Below, in pieces: positions 1 through 7,847 of a DNA stretch of 14,464 nt. Origin of the DNA: Methylococcaceae bacterium (GTDB lineage: Bacteria > Pseudomonadota > Gammaproteobacteria > Methylococcales > Methylomonadaceae); NCBI GenBank assembly GCA_009925045.1, contig RFQK01000018.1:1-14464 (forward strand). Reading direction: 5' to 3'. Position numbers and translations under genes: made by a program. Position 1 is the stretch's first letter; the number at the start of each line of letters is the position of its first letter. The notes under the pieces are model-generated. The model saw only the letters and a list, made by a program, of their open reading frames with translations. It did no database searches and was not told the DNA's origin.

Positions 1-431
1 ATTTCCACCGGTTTGACCAGCCAGTTACTGACGCCTGGCGGAATGATGTCTTGATTAGCCAGCAATTTGTCCCGGGTTTTAATCAGGCTGTTTTCCAGGT
101 TTTCGCCGACGTAATAACGGACCGTCACAACGGCTTCACCAGGGCGGGAAGTAGAGTAGACATATTCCACCCCCTTGATTTGTTTCAATAAAGCTTCCAG
201 CGGAGTGGTGACTTGTTGTTCGACTTCGGCACTGGAAGCGCCCGGCACCTGAACAAACACGTCCATGACCGGCACAACAATCTGTGGATCTTCTTCTCGC
301 GGGGTCAGCATCAAAGCTGCTGCGCCTGCCAGTAAGGACACCAATAAAAATAACAGGGATAAATGTGAAGTCGTAAAAAGCCGGACGATACGAACCGTTA
401 AGCTTTCAGTTGCTGTATCTAGTTTTTTCAT
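1..431 (-). CDS. RND efflux pump permease, N-terminal part (runs off window)
   Basis: This is the first 143 residues of an inner-membrane proton-driven RND transporter, not in the provided list of frames and read here directly from the minus strand. A membrane segment lies at about residues 22-43. It is followed by the family's early periplasmic signature: TPREEDPQIVVP, then PGASSAEVEQQV, PLEALLKQIKGVEYVYS, and a YYVGEN stretch. These match the start of the first pore domain of AcrB/HAE1-like pumps. The start ATG overlaps the stop of the membrane fusion gene by one base (TGATG), so the two are translationally coupled. With the upstream fusion protein and TolC-like gene it would form a tripartite exporter. 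The substrate cannot be read from this fragment. The 3' end, including the proton-relay helices, lies outside the window. Confidence 0.9.
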   Translation of the reverse strand, partial: MKKLDTATESLTVRIVRLFTTSHLSLLFLLVSLLAGAAALMLTPREEDPQIVVPVMDVFVQVPGASSAEVEQQVTTPLEALLKQIKGVEYVYSTSRPGEAVVTVRYYVGENLENSLIKTRDKLLANQDIIPPGVSNWLVKPVE

Positions 432-1525
432 CACTGCGCTCCGGCTTTGGCAATGATGGTTTCACCGGCATGTAAGCCAGATAATACTTCGATTAGATCG
501 CCTTGGTGTTTGCCGGTGCGGATATGTCGGCTTTGGACCCGGTTATTAACCACAACTCTGACCGTTTCTAATTGACCAAAATGCACAATAGCACTGGCAG
601 GGATCAGCAAGGCAGAGTGTTGAGACTGACAGCCCAAGACTAACCAGCCAAACTGGCCATGCTGAATTTGAGGGTTGATGGGGAGTTTGATTTTCAGCAG
701 TCGACTATGGCTGATCGGATCTAAATCAGGGGCGATCTCATCAATCGTGCCATTGATGGTCTCATTTAAACCTTCAATTCTGACTGGAACCACCTGACCC
801 AACTGGACCTCCGCAGCACATTGGCCAGCTATACTAGTTTCCAGGCGCAAATCTTCTGCCTGATAAAAAGTGACCAGCGCTTGAGCGGTAGAAGCCATAT
901 CGCCCGGATCTTGAAAACGTTCACCCACCGTACCGTCAAAAGGCGCAACGATGAGGTTTTCATTTAATAGGACTTGTGCCTGAGCAGCGTTGCTGGCAGC
1001 TTGTTTGGCATGCGCTCTGGCAGCCTGAGCATTGGCCAGAGCAAGCTCATAATTTTGACGCGTTGCCGCTTGCTGTTGATATAAGTCGCTGATGCGTTTT
1101 TCATCACTGCTGGCGCGTTCAGCTTCAGCGTTAGCGGCTTGTTGTGCTGCAGTTGCGGCATTGTGCGCTGCGCGTAGGTCACGATCATCAAGACGAGCAA
1201 TGATCTGGCCTTTTTTTAAACGATCACCGGGATGAACGGCCATTTCCAGAATACGCGCATTCAGCCGAGGCAGGAGTTTGACTGCTTGTCGAGAACGTAC
1301 ACTGCCTTGCCAGTTAACGCCATCTTGGCGGGTTTGCTCAACTAGGGTAATCAGCTGACTATTCGCAGGAATTGCCGGTTCGGTATGATCGGTTGAGCCT
1401 GGCTCTATACTCTCTTCACCACCTATCACGCCCAAAGCGATCATGATAACCAGCAATAACCCGGAAATCGAGGCGATTGCAATTACTGGTTTCGAGGGCG
1501 GTAATAATTGAAAGTTTTGAGACAT
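431..1525 (-). CDS. RND membrane fusion (periplasmic adaptor) protein, HlyD/AcrA family
   Basis: This 364-residue periplasmic adaptor links an RND pump to an outer membrane channel. An N-terminal membrane anchor spans about residues 14-36. The first lipoyl half is at 92-118 (AVHPGDRLKKGQIIARLDD). An alanine- and glutamine-rich coiled-coil hairpin covers about 115-190. The second lipoyl half is at 193-212 (VAPFDGTVGERFQDPGD), followed by beta-barrel and membrane-proximal domains. Length is normal for the family. The start is supported by a GGGAAG ribosome site seven bases or so upstream. The stop overlaps the start of the RND gene, and the TolC-like gene ends 22 bases upstream, so the three form one efflux cassette at the distal end of the operon. 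No substrate-specific motif (for example metal-binding Met or His clusters) is visible. Confidence 0.92.
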   Translation of the reverse strand: MSQNFQLLPPSKPVIAIASISGLLLVIMIALGVIGGEESIEPGSTDHTEPAIPANSQLITLVEQTRQDGVNWQGSVRSRQAVKLLPRLNARILEMAVHPGDRLKKGQIIARLDDRDLRAAHNAATAAQQAANAEAERASSDEKRISDLYQQQAATRQNYELALANAQAARAHAKQAASNAAQAQVLLNENLIVAPFDGTVGERFQDPGDMASTAQALVTFYQAEDLRLETSIAGQCAAEVQLGQVVPVRIEGLNETINGTIDEIAPDLDPISHSRLLKIKLPINPQIQHGQFGWLVLGCQSQHSALLIPASAIVHFGQLETVRVVVNNRVQSRHIRTGKHQGDLIEVLSGLHAGETIIAKAGAQ

Positions 1526-1547
1526 TTTTGCTTCCCTATGAGGTGAT

Positions 1548-2737
1548 TTACCAACTGCCCATAGCTTGTTTCAGGTCAGCTTCAGCACGTAAAGCTTCGA
1601 AACGGGCATTGATTTGACGATTTAAGGCTTTGTCGAAGGCTACTTGTGCTTCCAGAAAGCGAGTAATAGTGACGGTGCCGGCCTGACGCTGCAAAGTAAC
1701 CAGACGTAGTGCTTCTTCAGCGGCTTTACTGGCACTGAGGCTGATGGCAAAGCGATTTAAGGTTTCTTGAAGCCGCAAACGGGCTGATTTAAGTTGATCT
1801 TCTACCGTCAGCCTGAGTTGTCTGGCTTGTTCTTGAGCGGCAGTCAATTGATGTTCGGCCTGATGAATTTTTTCCTGAGTAGCAAAACCCGAAAACAAAT
1901 CCATTTCGACCACGACTGCGGCGGTCATATTGTCTCGATTGCTACTATAGCTTATGTTTTTGCTATCAGAACCATAACTAATCATGGCGTCTGCCCGCGG
2001 TAAATGAGCGGCCCGGGCAGCGGATAATTGCTGTTCAGCAATGGCCACACGCTTTTCGGCAGCTTTAAGTTCTGGATGTTGATCCAGAGCTTGATCCAGC
2101 AGAACGCTTAATTCAGCTGGTAAGTCGGGTAGTGCTTGCTGCTCGGCCTGTAAGTCAAAGTGTTCAGTGACTTCAACTCCCATCAGGGTTCGCAACATGC
2201 TATGCGCTATTTCAACAGCATTATGGGCGTGAATCTGGGCGTCTTGGGTTTCGGCTAATTGCACTTCCAGTGACAACACATCGGATTTGAGTGTGCTGCC
2301 CGCTTGGAAACCCGCCTGACTTTGTTTGAGTTCACTGCTCACGGCTTCAATCGCACGCAGACTAACACGGTCGGCGTCCCGCGCCGCCAATTCACTGTAA
2401 TAGGCGCTGGTCACGTGATTGATCAAACGATTCCGTGCTGCATGGGTTTCCAATTCCAGGCTTTCACGATTGAGTTCAGCTGCCTGACTATTGAAATAAT
2501 CCTGCCCCCCACGGAATAAACTATAACTGGCAGTGACTTGTGGCCGGTAATTATCAACAAAGCCAGGGTAGTTAAATTGGCTGCTGCTACCACTCATATC
2601 CAGTCGGCGTTGGGCAATAATAAAGCGATATCAATCGCTTTCTGCAGGCTATAGGCGTGGCCTGAGTCTCCCGCAACAGCGTTCCCCATAGCCAAAGCCA
2701 GACCAGAACTGGCTAACCAGAATCGTATCGGTTTCAT
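1548..2737 (-). pseudogene. TolC-family outer membrane factor, disrupted near the N-terminus
   Basis: This is the outer membrane channel of the efflux cassette, but in two frames. The first part starts at 2737 and reads a signal peptide (MKPIRFWLASSGLALAMGNAVAG) then YSLQKAIDIAL, the usual opening of mature TolC-like proteins, and stops at 2594. The second part is open from upstream of 2597 to 1548; its in-frame residues just before MSGSSS read QRRLD, matching the LPQL-type segment that begins the first beta strand, and it then carries the helical repeats through to a normal C-terminus. Between the halves about 25 residues of the first long helix are missing relative to E. coli TolC, and the frame changes. 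An isolated internal start at 2597 would give 349 residues without a signal peptide and is unlikely to be exported. A real deletion or an assembly error would both explain this. Confidence 0.8.
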
Positions 2738-2742
2738 ATCGT

Positions 2743-2883
2743 TTAAGTAGGGTTCTTCAAAGTGCCACATGACTGGTCAATACCATGGGTATCGATGTCA
2801 CACACGGATTCCAACCACATGGCGTTAATGATGGCAAAAGCCGATGCAAAGCCAACCCCAAGTATCCAAGCAAAGTACCACAT
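2743..2883 (-). CDS. cydX: CydX, small subunit of cytochrome bd oxidase
   Basis: This is a 46-residue single-pass membrane protein immediately downstream of cydB. It opens with MWYFAWILGVGFASAFAIIN and continues AMWLE, which is the CydX/YbgT signature including the conserved Glu25 that lies near the haems. CydX is needed for stability and activity of cytochrome bd in E. coli. A strong AAGGAGA ribosome site lies seven bases before the ATG, and the gene sits 15 bases after cydB. The tail after residue 26 is longer than the E. coli tail and contains two cysteines. It ends five bases before the TolC-like start. It is short enough to be missed by automated calling. Confidence 0.93.
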   Translation of the reverse strand: MWYFAWILGVGFASAFAIINAMWLESVCDIDTHGIDQSCGTLKNPT

Positions 2884-2898
2884 CAGTTTTCTCCTTAA

Positions 2899-4038
2899 TT
2901 AGTACAAGGTATGTGTATCTTTAATAATAGAGGCTTCGGTAATGCTGCCCCAAATGACTTTATAGACCCAGCGGGTATACAACAACACGATAGGTAAGAA
3001 GATGATCGTGATCCAGAACGCCAGCACTAAAGTTTTATGGCTTGAGGTTGCATCCCAAAGAGTCAGACTAGAACCCGGCGCTGTTGAAGAAATTAACAGA
3101 AAGGGGAACAAGCCCAGACCTAAGCTCAGTAACATGCTGGCGATACCCAGACAGCTAAAAACAAAGGCTGCGGTGGTTGATTGGCCACGTCCCAGCAACC
3201 AGGCCATCGCTAATGCCAACATACCGGTCGCAGGCGCGATAAGCATCAACGGATGGGCCATGAAGTGGGCTAACCAGCCGGCACCGACAGCCACCACGGT
3301 TTTATTCAGTGGATTTGAAGGAGCATCGCCACCCGCCATTTGGGTGATTTCCGGACGATCCAGTCCCAAAAATACCCAAGCCATGACAGCGGCCAAGCCG
3401 AGTATCAATAATAAGCCCAGAATACTGGCCACGACTCTGCTACGTTCCTGAACACTCCCTTCAGTGCGGCATTTCAAAAATAAAGCGCCATGGAAGCTGG
3501 TACCGACCAGACAAACGACGCCACACAGTAATGCAAACGGACTTAACAGGCCCAAAAAGCTCCCGTCATAAAAAGGACGTAAGTCTTGGTCTAGATGGAA
3601 AGGCAGTCCCAGAATCAGATTGCCCGCCAAAACGCCCAAAAGAACCGGTGGTAAAGTGCCGCCCAAAAACAAACACCAGTCCCAAGTGTTACGCCAAGTT
3701 GGATTGCTGAGTTTGTTGCGGTAGTCAAAGCCGGCAGGACGGAAAAACAGCGAGAACAGTACCAGCATCATGGCTAAATATAAGCCTGAAAACAGAGTGG
3801 CGTACACACTGGGCCAGATGGCGAAAATTGCCCCGCCTAAAAGAATCAGCCAGACTTGATTGCCTTCCCACACCGGACCCACACTGTTAATCACGATGCG
3901 GCGCTCGACATCGTTTTTACCTACAAATGGCAGCAGTGTGCTGATACCAAAATCAAAGCCCTCTGTCAGGGCAAAAGCAATGGCGACTACCCCAATGAAC
4001 AGCCACCAGATTAAACGCATAGATTCGTAATCAAACAT
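2899..4038 (-). CDS. cydB: Cytochrome bd ubiquinol oxidase subunit II
   Basis: This 379-residue subunit has the same length as E. coli CydB. It is a polytopic inner-membrane protein that supports CydA and binds no haem of its own in the classic model. The N-terminus (FDYESMRLIWWLFIG, then TEGFDFG), the GPVWEGNQVWLILLGGAIFA segment and SLFFRPAGFDYRNK are the standard CydB conserved blocks. About eight or nine hydrophobic segments can be traced to the C-terminal charged tail. A GAGGAA ribosome site precedes the ATG, 19 bases after the cydA stop. It lies between cydA and cydX in the canonical order. No lesion is visible. Confidence 0.97.
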   Translation of the reverse strand: MFDYESMRLIWWLFIGVVAIAFALTEGFDFGISTLLPFVGKNDVERRIVINSVGPVWEGNQVWLILLGGAIFAIWPSVYATLFSGLYLAMMLVLFSLFFRPAGFDYRNKLSNPTWRNTWDWCLFLGGTLPPVLLGVLAGNLILGLPFHLDQDLRPFYDGSFLGLLSPFALLCGVVCLVGTSFHGALFLKCRTEGSVQERSRVVASILGLLLILGLAAVMAWVFLGLDRPEITQMAGGDAPSNPLNKTVVAVGAGWLAHFMAHPLMLIAPATGMLALAMAWLLGRGQSTTAAFVFSCLGIASMLLSLGLGLFPFLLISSTAPGSSLTLWDATSSHKTLVLAFWITIIFLPIVLLYTRWVYKVIWGSITEASIIKDTHTLY

Positions 4039-4057
4039 AGAGATTCCTCGTTAGGGT

Positions 4058-5617
4058 TTAGGCGCTTGCAGCTTGTTCAAAACAGTAACGACCCGTGTGT
4101 AAGCTACTGGGTCCCAGGCGGACGTATTTGATCATGAGGTACATTTCTATGATCAATAAAACGGTATAGAACAATGCAAAACCACCGATGCTGAACCAGA
4201 GTTGTTCGCTGCTGATACTGGAAACACTGAGATTGGTCGGTAACACACCGGAAATTGTCCAGGGCTGACGACCCACCTCGGCAACGAACCAGCCTGTTTC
4301 AGCGGCAATCCAGGGTAAGGGGATGCCCCAGACAGCCATACGCATCAGCCAGCGTTTTTGGTCGGCTACGCGCGTTGCGCAGTAATAAAAAGCCATGGCA
4401 AAAATGAACAGCATGGTAAAGCCACTGGCCACCATGATACGGAAGGTCCAGAACAGGGGGGCGACTTTGGGGATAGTGTCATTCGCGGCTTTATCAATCA
4501 TCACCGCATCTGCATTAGTCACTTGTTCGGTATATTTTTTCAACAATAAGCCATAGCCCAGATCGTCTTTATGCGCATTGAAGCTGGCTTTGGTGGCGTC
4601 AGAGCGATCTCCGGCACGTAGTTTTTGCAATTCGCCATACGCAATCATGCCGTTTTTGATTTTTTCAACACTTTGTTGTTTCAAATCTTTCAATCCCATT
4701 ACTTGTTCATCAATGGATCGAGTGGCAACCAAGCCTAAGGCGTATGGGATTTTTAAAGCATAATCGGTTGTCTGAGTTTCCTGATTTGGCAAGCCGAAAA
4801 CGGTAAAACTGGCGGGGGCGGGATGGGTTTCCCATTCAGCTTCTATGGCGGCCAGTTTGATTTTTTGAGTTTCACCTGAGGTGTAACCGCTTTCGTCACC
4901 CAGCACAATAACCGAAAGGATAGACGCAAGACCAAAAGCCGAAGCAATTGAGAAAGAGCGACGGGCAAAGCCAATATCCCGTTTGTTGAGCAGATACCAA
5001 GAGCTAATGCCCAGAACAAACATCGATCCCGTCACGTATCCAGCGGCGACGGTATGCACAAATTTGACCTGAGCGACAGGATTAAAAAAGATATCCGCGA
5101 AACTGGTCATTTCCATACGCAGTGTTTCAAAATTAAACTCTGAGCCTACCGGATGCTGCATCCAGCCGTTGGCGATCAGAATCCACAAAGCGGAAATATT
5201 GGTGCCGATTGCCAGTAACCAGGTCACACTTAAATGTTGTACTTTGCTGAGTTTATCCCAGCCAAAAAAGAACAGGCCGACAAAGGTCGATTCCAAAAAG
5301 AAAGCCATCCAGCCTTCACTGGCGAGTAAGGGGCCAAAAATATCGCCGACATAATGCGAGTAATAAGCCCAGTTGGTACCAAACTGAAATTCCAGGGTAA
5401 TGCCCGTGGTCACACCCATGGCAAAGTTAATCGCAAATAATTTGCCCCAGAACTTGGTCATGTCTTTATAGACTTCACGCCCTGTCATGACATAAACCGA
5501 CTCCATGATGCCGAGAATAAAAGTCATGCCCAGGGTCAAAGGCACGAATAAAAAATGATAAAGCGCGGTCAGACCAAACTGCATCCGCGACAGCATGACT
5601 ATATCGTCACCGAACAT
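4058..5617 (-). CDS. cydA: Cytochrome bd ubiquinol oxidase subunit I, long Q-loop type
   Basis: This 519-residue haem-bearing subunit reduces oxygen to water with quinol electrons. Key residues are present at an offset of two from E. coli: His21 (His19, haem b595), His188 and Met395 (His186 and Met393, haem b558), Glu101 and Glu109 of the proton/haem d region (Glu99 and Glu107), and Lys254 and Glu259 of the Q-loop (Lys252 and Glu257). The long insert at about 260-385 (KLAAIEAEWETHPAPASF onward) marks the long Q-loop subfamily, not the short-loop cyanide-insensitive oxidase type. An AGGAG site lies eight bases before the ATG, inside the end of cydP, with which it overlaps by 11 bases. Bd oxidases of this type are known to resist sulfide, which suits the sulfur genes upstream. 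Confidence 0.97.
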   Translation of the reverse strand: MFGDDIVMLSRMQFGLTALYHFLFVPLTLGMTFILGIMESVYVMTGREVYKDMTKFWGKLFAINFAMGVTTGITLEFQFGTNWAYYSHYVGDIFGPLLASEGWMAFFLESTFVGLFFFGWDKLSKVQHLSVTWLLAIGTNISALWILIANGWMQHPVGSEFNFETLRMEMTSFADIFFNPVAQVKFVHTVAAGYVTGSMFVLGISSWYLLNKRDIGFARRSFSIASAFGLASILSVIVLGDESGYTSGETQKIKLAAIEAEWETHPAPASFTVFGLPNQETQTTDYALKIPYALGLVATRSIDEQVMGLKDLKQQSVEKIKNGMIAYGELQKLRAGDRSDATKASFNAHKDDLGYGLLLKKYTEQVTNADAVMIDKAANDTIPKVAPLFWTFRIMVASGFTMLFIFAMAFYYCATRVADQKRWLMRMAVWGIPLPWIAAETGWFVAEVGRQPWTISGVLPTNLSVSSISSEQLWFSIGGFALFYTVLLIIEMYLMIKYVRLGPSSLHTGRYCFEQAASA

Positions 5618-5822
5618 GGTTGAACTCCTGGGTTGGTTGAGTGGTAGATGAAGCGTTTAAACTGGGTAAATCAAATCGGGCGGCGATATCGGCCGGATGT
5701 TCCGGTTTTGCTTGCCAGCGAAATAGCAAAAACCATAGGCCGGTTAGCAATAGAATCTTAAGGATCAGCGCTAAACTGATTTCCCAGCGAAGTCGATTGC
5801 TTTTAGGAATTGGTGTATCCAT
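5607..5822 (-). CDS. cydP: CydP-like small subunit of cytochrome bd
   Basis: This is a 71-residue single-pass membrane protein directly upstream of cydA. A basic N-terminus (PKSNRLRWE) leads to one hydrophobic helix, ISLALILKILLLTGLWFLLF, at about residues 15-34, then a charged and proline-rich tail. This pattern and the position before cydA fit the small proteins named CydP in several proteobacteria. The start at 5822 was chosen because AAGGAG lies five bases upstream. An upstream ATG at 5852 is in frame but lies inside the oxidase coding end and lacks a comparable ribosome site. The gene overlaps the cydA start by 11 bases, which suggests coupled translation. The assignment rests on topology and context more than on a signature motif. 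Confidence 0.72.
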   Translation of the reverse strand: MDTPIPKSNRLRWEISLALILKILLLTGLWFLLFRWQAKPEHPADIAARFDLPSLNASSTTQPTQEFNHVR

Positions 5823-5832
5823 TTTGTGCTCC

Positions 5833-7500
5833 TTATTCGACTGAGAATTCACGCATCATCCCCATGTCTTCATGCTCCAGATTATGGCAGTGGTACATGA
5901 ACAAGCCTTTAAAGTCTTGAAAGGGCTTGATAATTTTGATGCGTTCTCCCGGCATGACAAGCACAGTGTCCTTAAAGCCGTTATCAACAAAACCTTCTTT
6001 AACCGTGTCATAACCCGCAGCTGGATTTTCAGCGGTACGGCTTAAGATCTGGAAATATTGCCCGTGTAAATGAATGGGGTGCGCCATACTCATCATGCCC
6101 ATTCCACCCATTCCCATTCCACCATGACCTCCGGATTGACTGCGGTAGATCTCTAGCAGTTGAATGCTGTTAAGCGCTATGCGTTCAAAGTCTTGAACAT
6201 CATGGTCTGCAAAGCCTCTGCCGTTTAGTAGCATGGACATTGGACCCTCGGAAATAGCCAGAGGAAGCGGTTGTTTGGGGTTGGCGACATCGTTTAAGCC
6301 GTAGCGTTTGAACTGACTTAAATGACTGGGTAATGTCGGGCTGTCTGAAACTTCACGATTAATGCTGACAGTCAAAATCGGATAGTCACCCCCCATGCGG
6401 GTGTCTTCAGTCTTTACATCATTGCTCATGCCGTGGTGCATGCCGCCCATGCCCATGCCATGTTGACCTCGGCCTCCCATCATATTGGACATGCGTTCGG
6501 CCATTGCTGGTAAGGCGCCGGAGAATGGTCGGCTACGTAAAATTAATTGACTACCTTTTTTACGACCACTGAAATCGACCCATAAGTCCAAGCGCTCCGC
6601 AGGTGCGAGCATGACATAAGGTTTTTGCACGGGTGTCTCGAGTAAGCCACCGTCGGTGCCGATGACGGTAATAGGTGTATTGTCATCCCAAGCCAGTTTG
6701 TAGATGCGTGCGGTTGAGCCATTCATGAGACGAAAACGGTAGGCGCGACTGGCTAAATTGAGCGTCTGATTGGGGCGACCGTTGACTAAAATCTGCTCGC
6801 CAAAATAGCCGGTCATGCGCTCATGCATGTGTGGGCCGTAATGAAGCTGATTATCGCTGTCGAATTGTTTATCTTGAATCACCAGCGGAATTTCATATTC
6901 CCCTGACGGCAGTTCCAGACGGCCTTCTTCAGCGTCATTGACGATCATAGCTCCAGCCATCCCCATATAAAACTGCCGGGCAGTCTGATGATGGGGGTGG
7001 GGGTGGTAAATATTCATGCTGGCACGGTTGAGCATTTCAAATTCGTAGACGAAGCGTTCGCCCTTGGCGATAGCGTAATGCGGTGAACCGTCCATTTCAG
7101 CAGGAACGTGTAAACCATGCCAATGCACGATAGTGGCTTCGTCTAGAAGATTGATCAGCGAAATACGTATTTTCTGGCCGGTTTGAAAACGCATCACCGG
7201 TCCCAAATACGAGCCTGGGATTTCGGTTAAGGTGTTGCTGGGGCCTTTTATCAGTTTGGCGCTATAACGCATGACCCAGGTAGCGGGGCCGGGCAAAATA
7301 CTGAGCTTACTGGCTTGGGCATAAAGCTCAATTTCAACATCTGCTAAGAAATTAGCTGAAGCTTTACCTGCAGGCAAAGTTTGCATGCTATCCGCGGTTT
7401 GCATGGCTTGCAAAGCTGCTGGCAAACCAGCGAAGGCTAATAATCCAAAACCTGTCTGACTTAAAAAACGTCGTCTATTTAAATTAACATTGGATTTCAT
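5833..7500 (-). CDS. Tat-exported multicopper oxidase with Met/His-rich inserts
   Basis: This is a 555-residue periplasmic laccase-type oxidase. The N-terminus RRRFLSQTGFGLLAFAGLPA is a twin-arginine signal. The four copper motifs are complete: HWHG at 126-129, HPHPHH at 166-171, HPIHLHG at 474-480 and HCHNLEHEDMGM at 537-548, with Cys538 as the type 1 ligand and Met548 as the likely axial ligand. Two Met/Gly/His-rich stretches, about 337-358 and 457-472, resemble the cuprous-ion-binding inserts of CueO-like enzymes and lie near the type 1 site in sequence. Copper(I) oxidation is the likely role, but bilirubin-oxidase- or laccase-type activity cannot be excluded. An AGGTGAG site precedes the ATG. 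It sits 18 bases after psiE and 10 bases before cydP, so it is co-transcribed with the oxidase genes. Confidence 0.93.
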   Translation of the reverse strand: MKSNVNLNRRRFLSQTGFGLLAFAGLPAALQAMQTADSMQTLPAGKASANFLADVEIELYAQASKLSILPGPATWVMRYSAKLIKGPSNTLTEIPGSYLGPVMRFQTGQKIRISLINLLDEATIVHWHGLHVPAEMDGSPHYAIAKGERFVYEFEMLNRASMNIYHPHPHHQTARQFYMGMAGAMIVNDAEEGRLELPSGEYEIPLVIQDKQFDSDNQLHYGPHMHERMTGYFGEQILVNGRPNQTLNLASRAYRFRLMNGSTARIYKLAWDDNTPITVIGTDGGLLETPVQKPYVMLAPAERLDLWVDFSGRKKGSQLILRSRPFSGALPAMAERMSNMMGGRGQHGMGMGGMHHGMSNDVKTEDTRMGGDYPILTVSINREVSDSPTLPSHLSQFKRYGLNDVANPKQPLPLAISEGPMSMLLNGRGFADHDVQDFERIALNSIQLLEIYRSQSGGHGGMGMGGMGMMSMAHPIHLHGQYFQILSRTAENPAAGYDTVKEGFVDNGFKDTVLVMPGERIKIIKPFQDFKGLFMYHCHNLEHEDMGMMREFSVE

Positions 7501-7518
7501 CGTCTCACCTAATTGGGA

Positions 7519-7842
7519 TTATTCGCTGGAAGGTTTGCGAATTACACGTGTAGATATCGCTAGCAAAAGTATGGCTACCGAAACGATCAAAATGCCGTTA
7601 TCGACTTGATGGTGGCTTTGGATGTCGGCAATTAACAAGCGAGAGAGTGCTGTTATGGCGATATAAATTAAGCACCTAACCGGCATAGTGTTGGTTTTGA
7701 AATAAATTCCAACCATGGCGCCTAATTCAAGGTAGATGAACAGTAGTAAAATATCGCCTATGCTAGCGTGTCGTTGAGCAATAAACATATCGGCATAGGT
7801 AAACATGGCGGACCAAACGATACTGGCACCAATGACAAACAA
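7519..7842 (-). CDS. PsiE-family membrane protein, short N-terminus
   Basis: This 107-residue polytopic membrane protein carries the PsiE core: GDILLLFIYLELGAMVGIYFKTN, then MPVRCLIYIAITALSRLLIADI and ILIVSVAILLLAIS. About four hydrophobic helices are visible. PsiE is induced by phosphate starvation in E. coli but its function is unknown. The open frame begins at a TTG directly after an in-frame TGA, five bases beyond the end of the exporter gene, with no clear ribosome site. E. coli PsiE is 136 residues, so roughly 20 residues that would begin the first helix appear to be lacking. Translation may be coupled to the exporter stop, or the N-terminus was lost in a deletion. No phosphate-box was recognised. 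Confidence 0.75.
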   Translation of the reverse strand: MFVIGASIVWSAMFTYADMFIAQRHASIGDILLLFIYLELGAMVGIYFKTNTMPVRCLIYIAITALSRLLIADIQSHHQVDNGILIVSVAILLLAISTRVIRKPSSE

Positions 7843-7847
7843 TCACA

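Noticed and set aside
265..456. Plus-strand open frame of 63 residues
   Set aside because: It lies opposite the convincing RND N-terminus and the end of the adaptor gene, and its sequence shows no protein-like features.
2590..2640. Programmed ribosomal frameshift in the TolC-like gene
   Set aside because: No slippery heptamer with a downstream structure is visible, and a stretch of helix is missing too, so a simple frameshift would not restore the protein.
3002..3451. Plus-strand open frame of 149 residues inside cydB
   Set aside because: It is antisense to a complete, highly conserved cydB and shows low-complexity codon shadows only.
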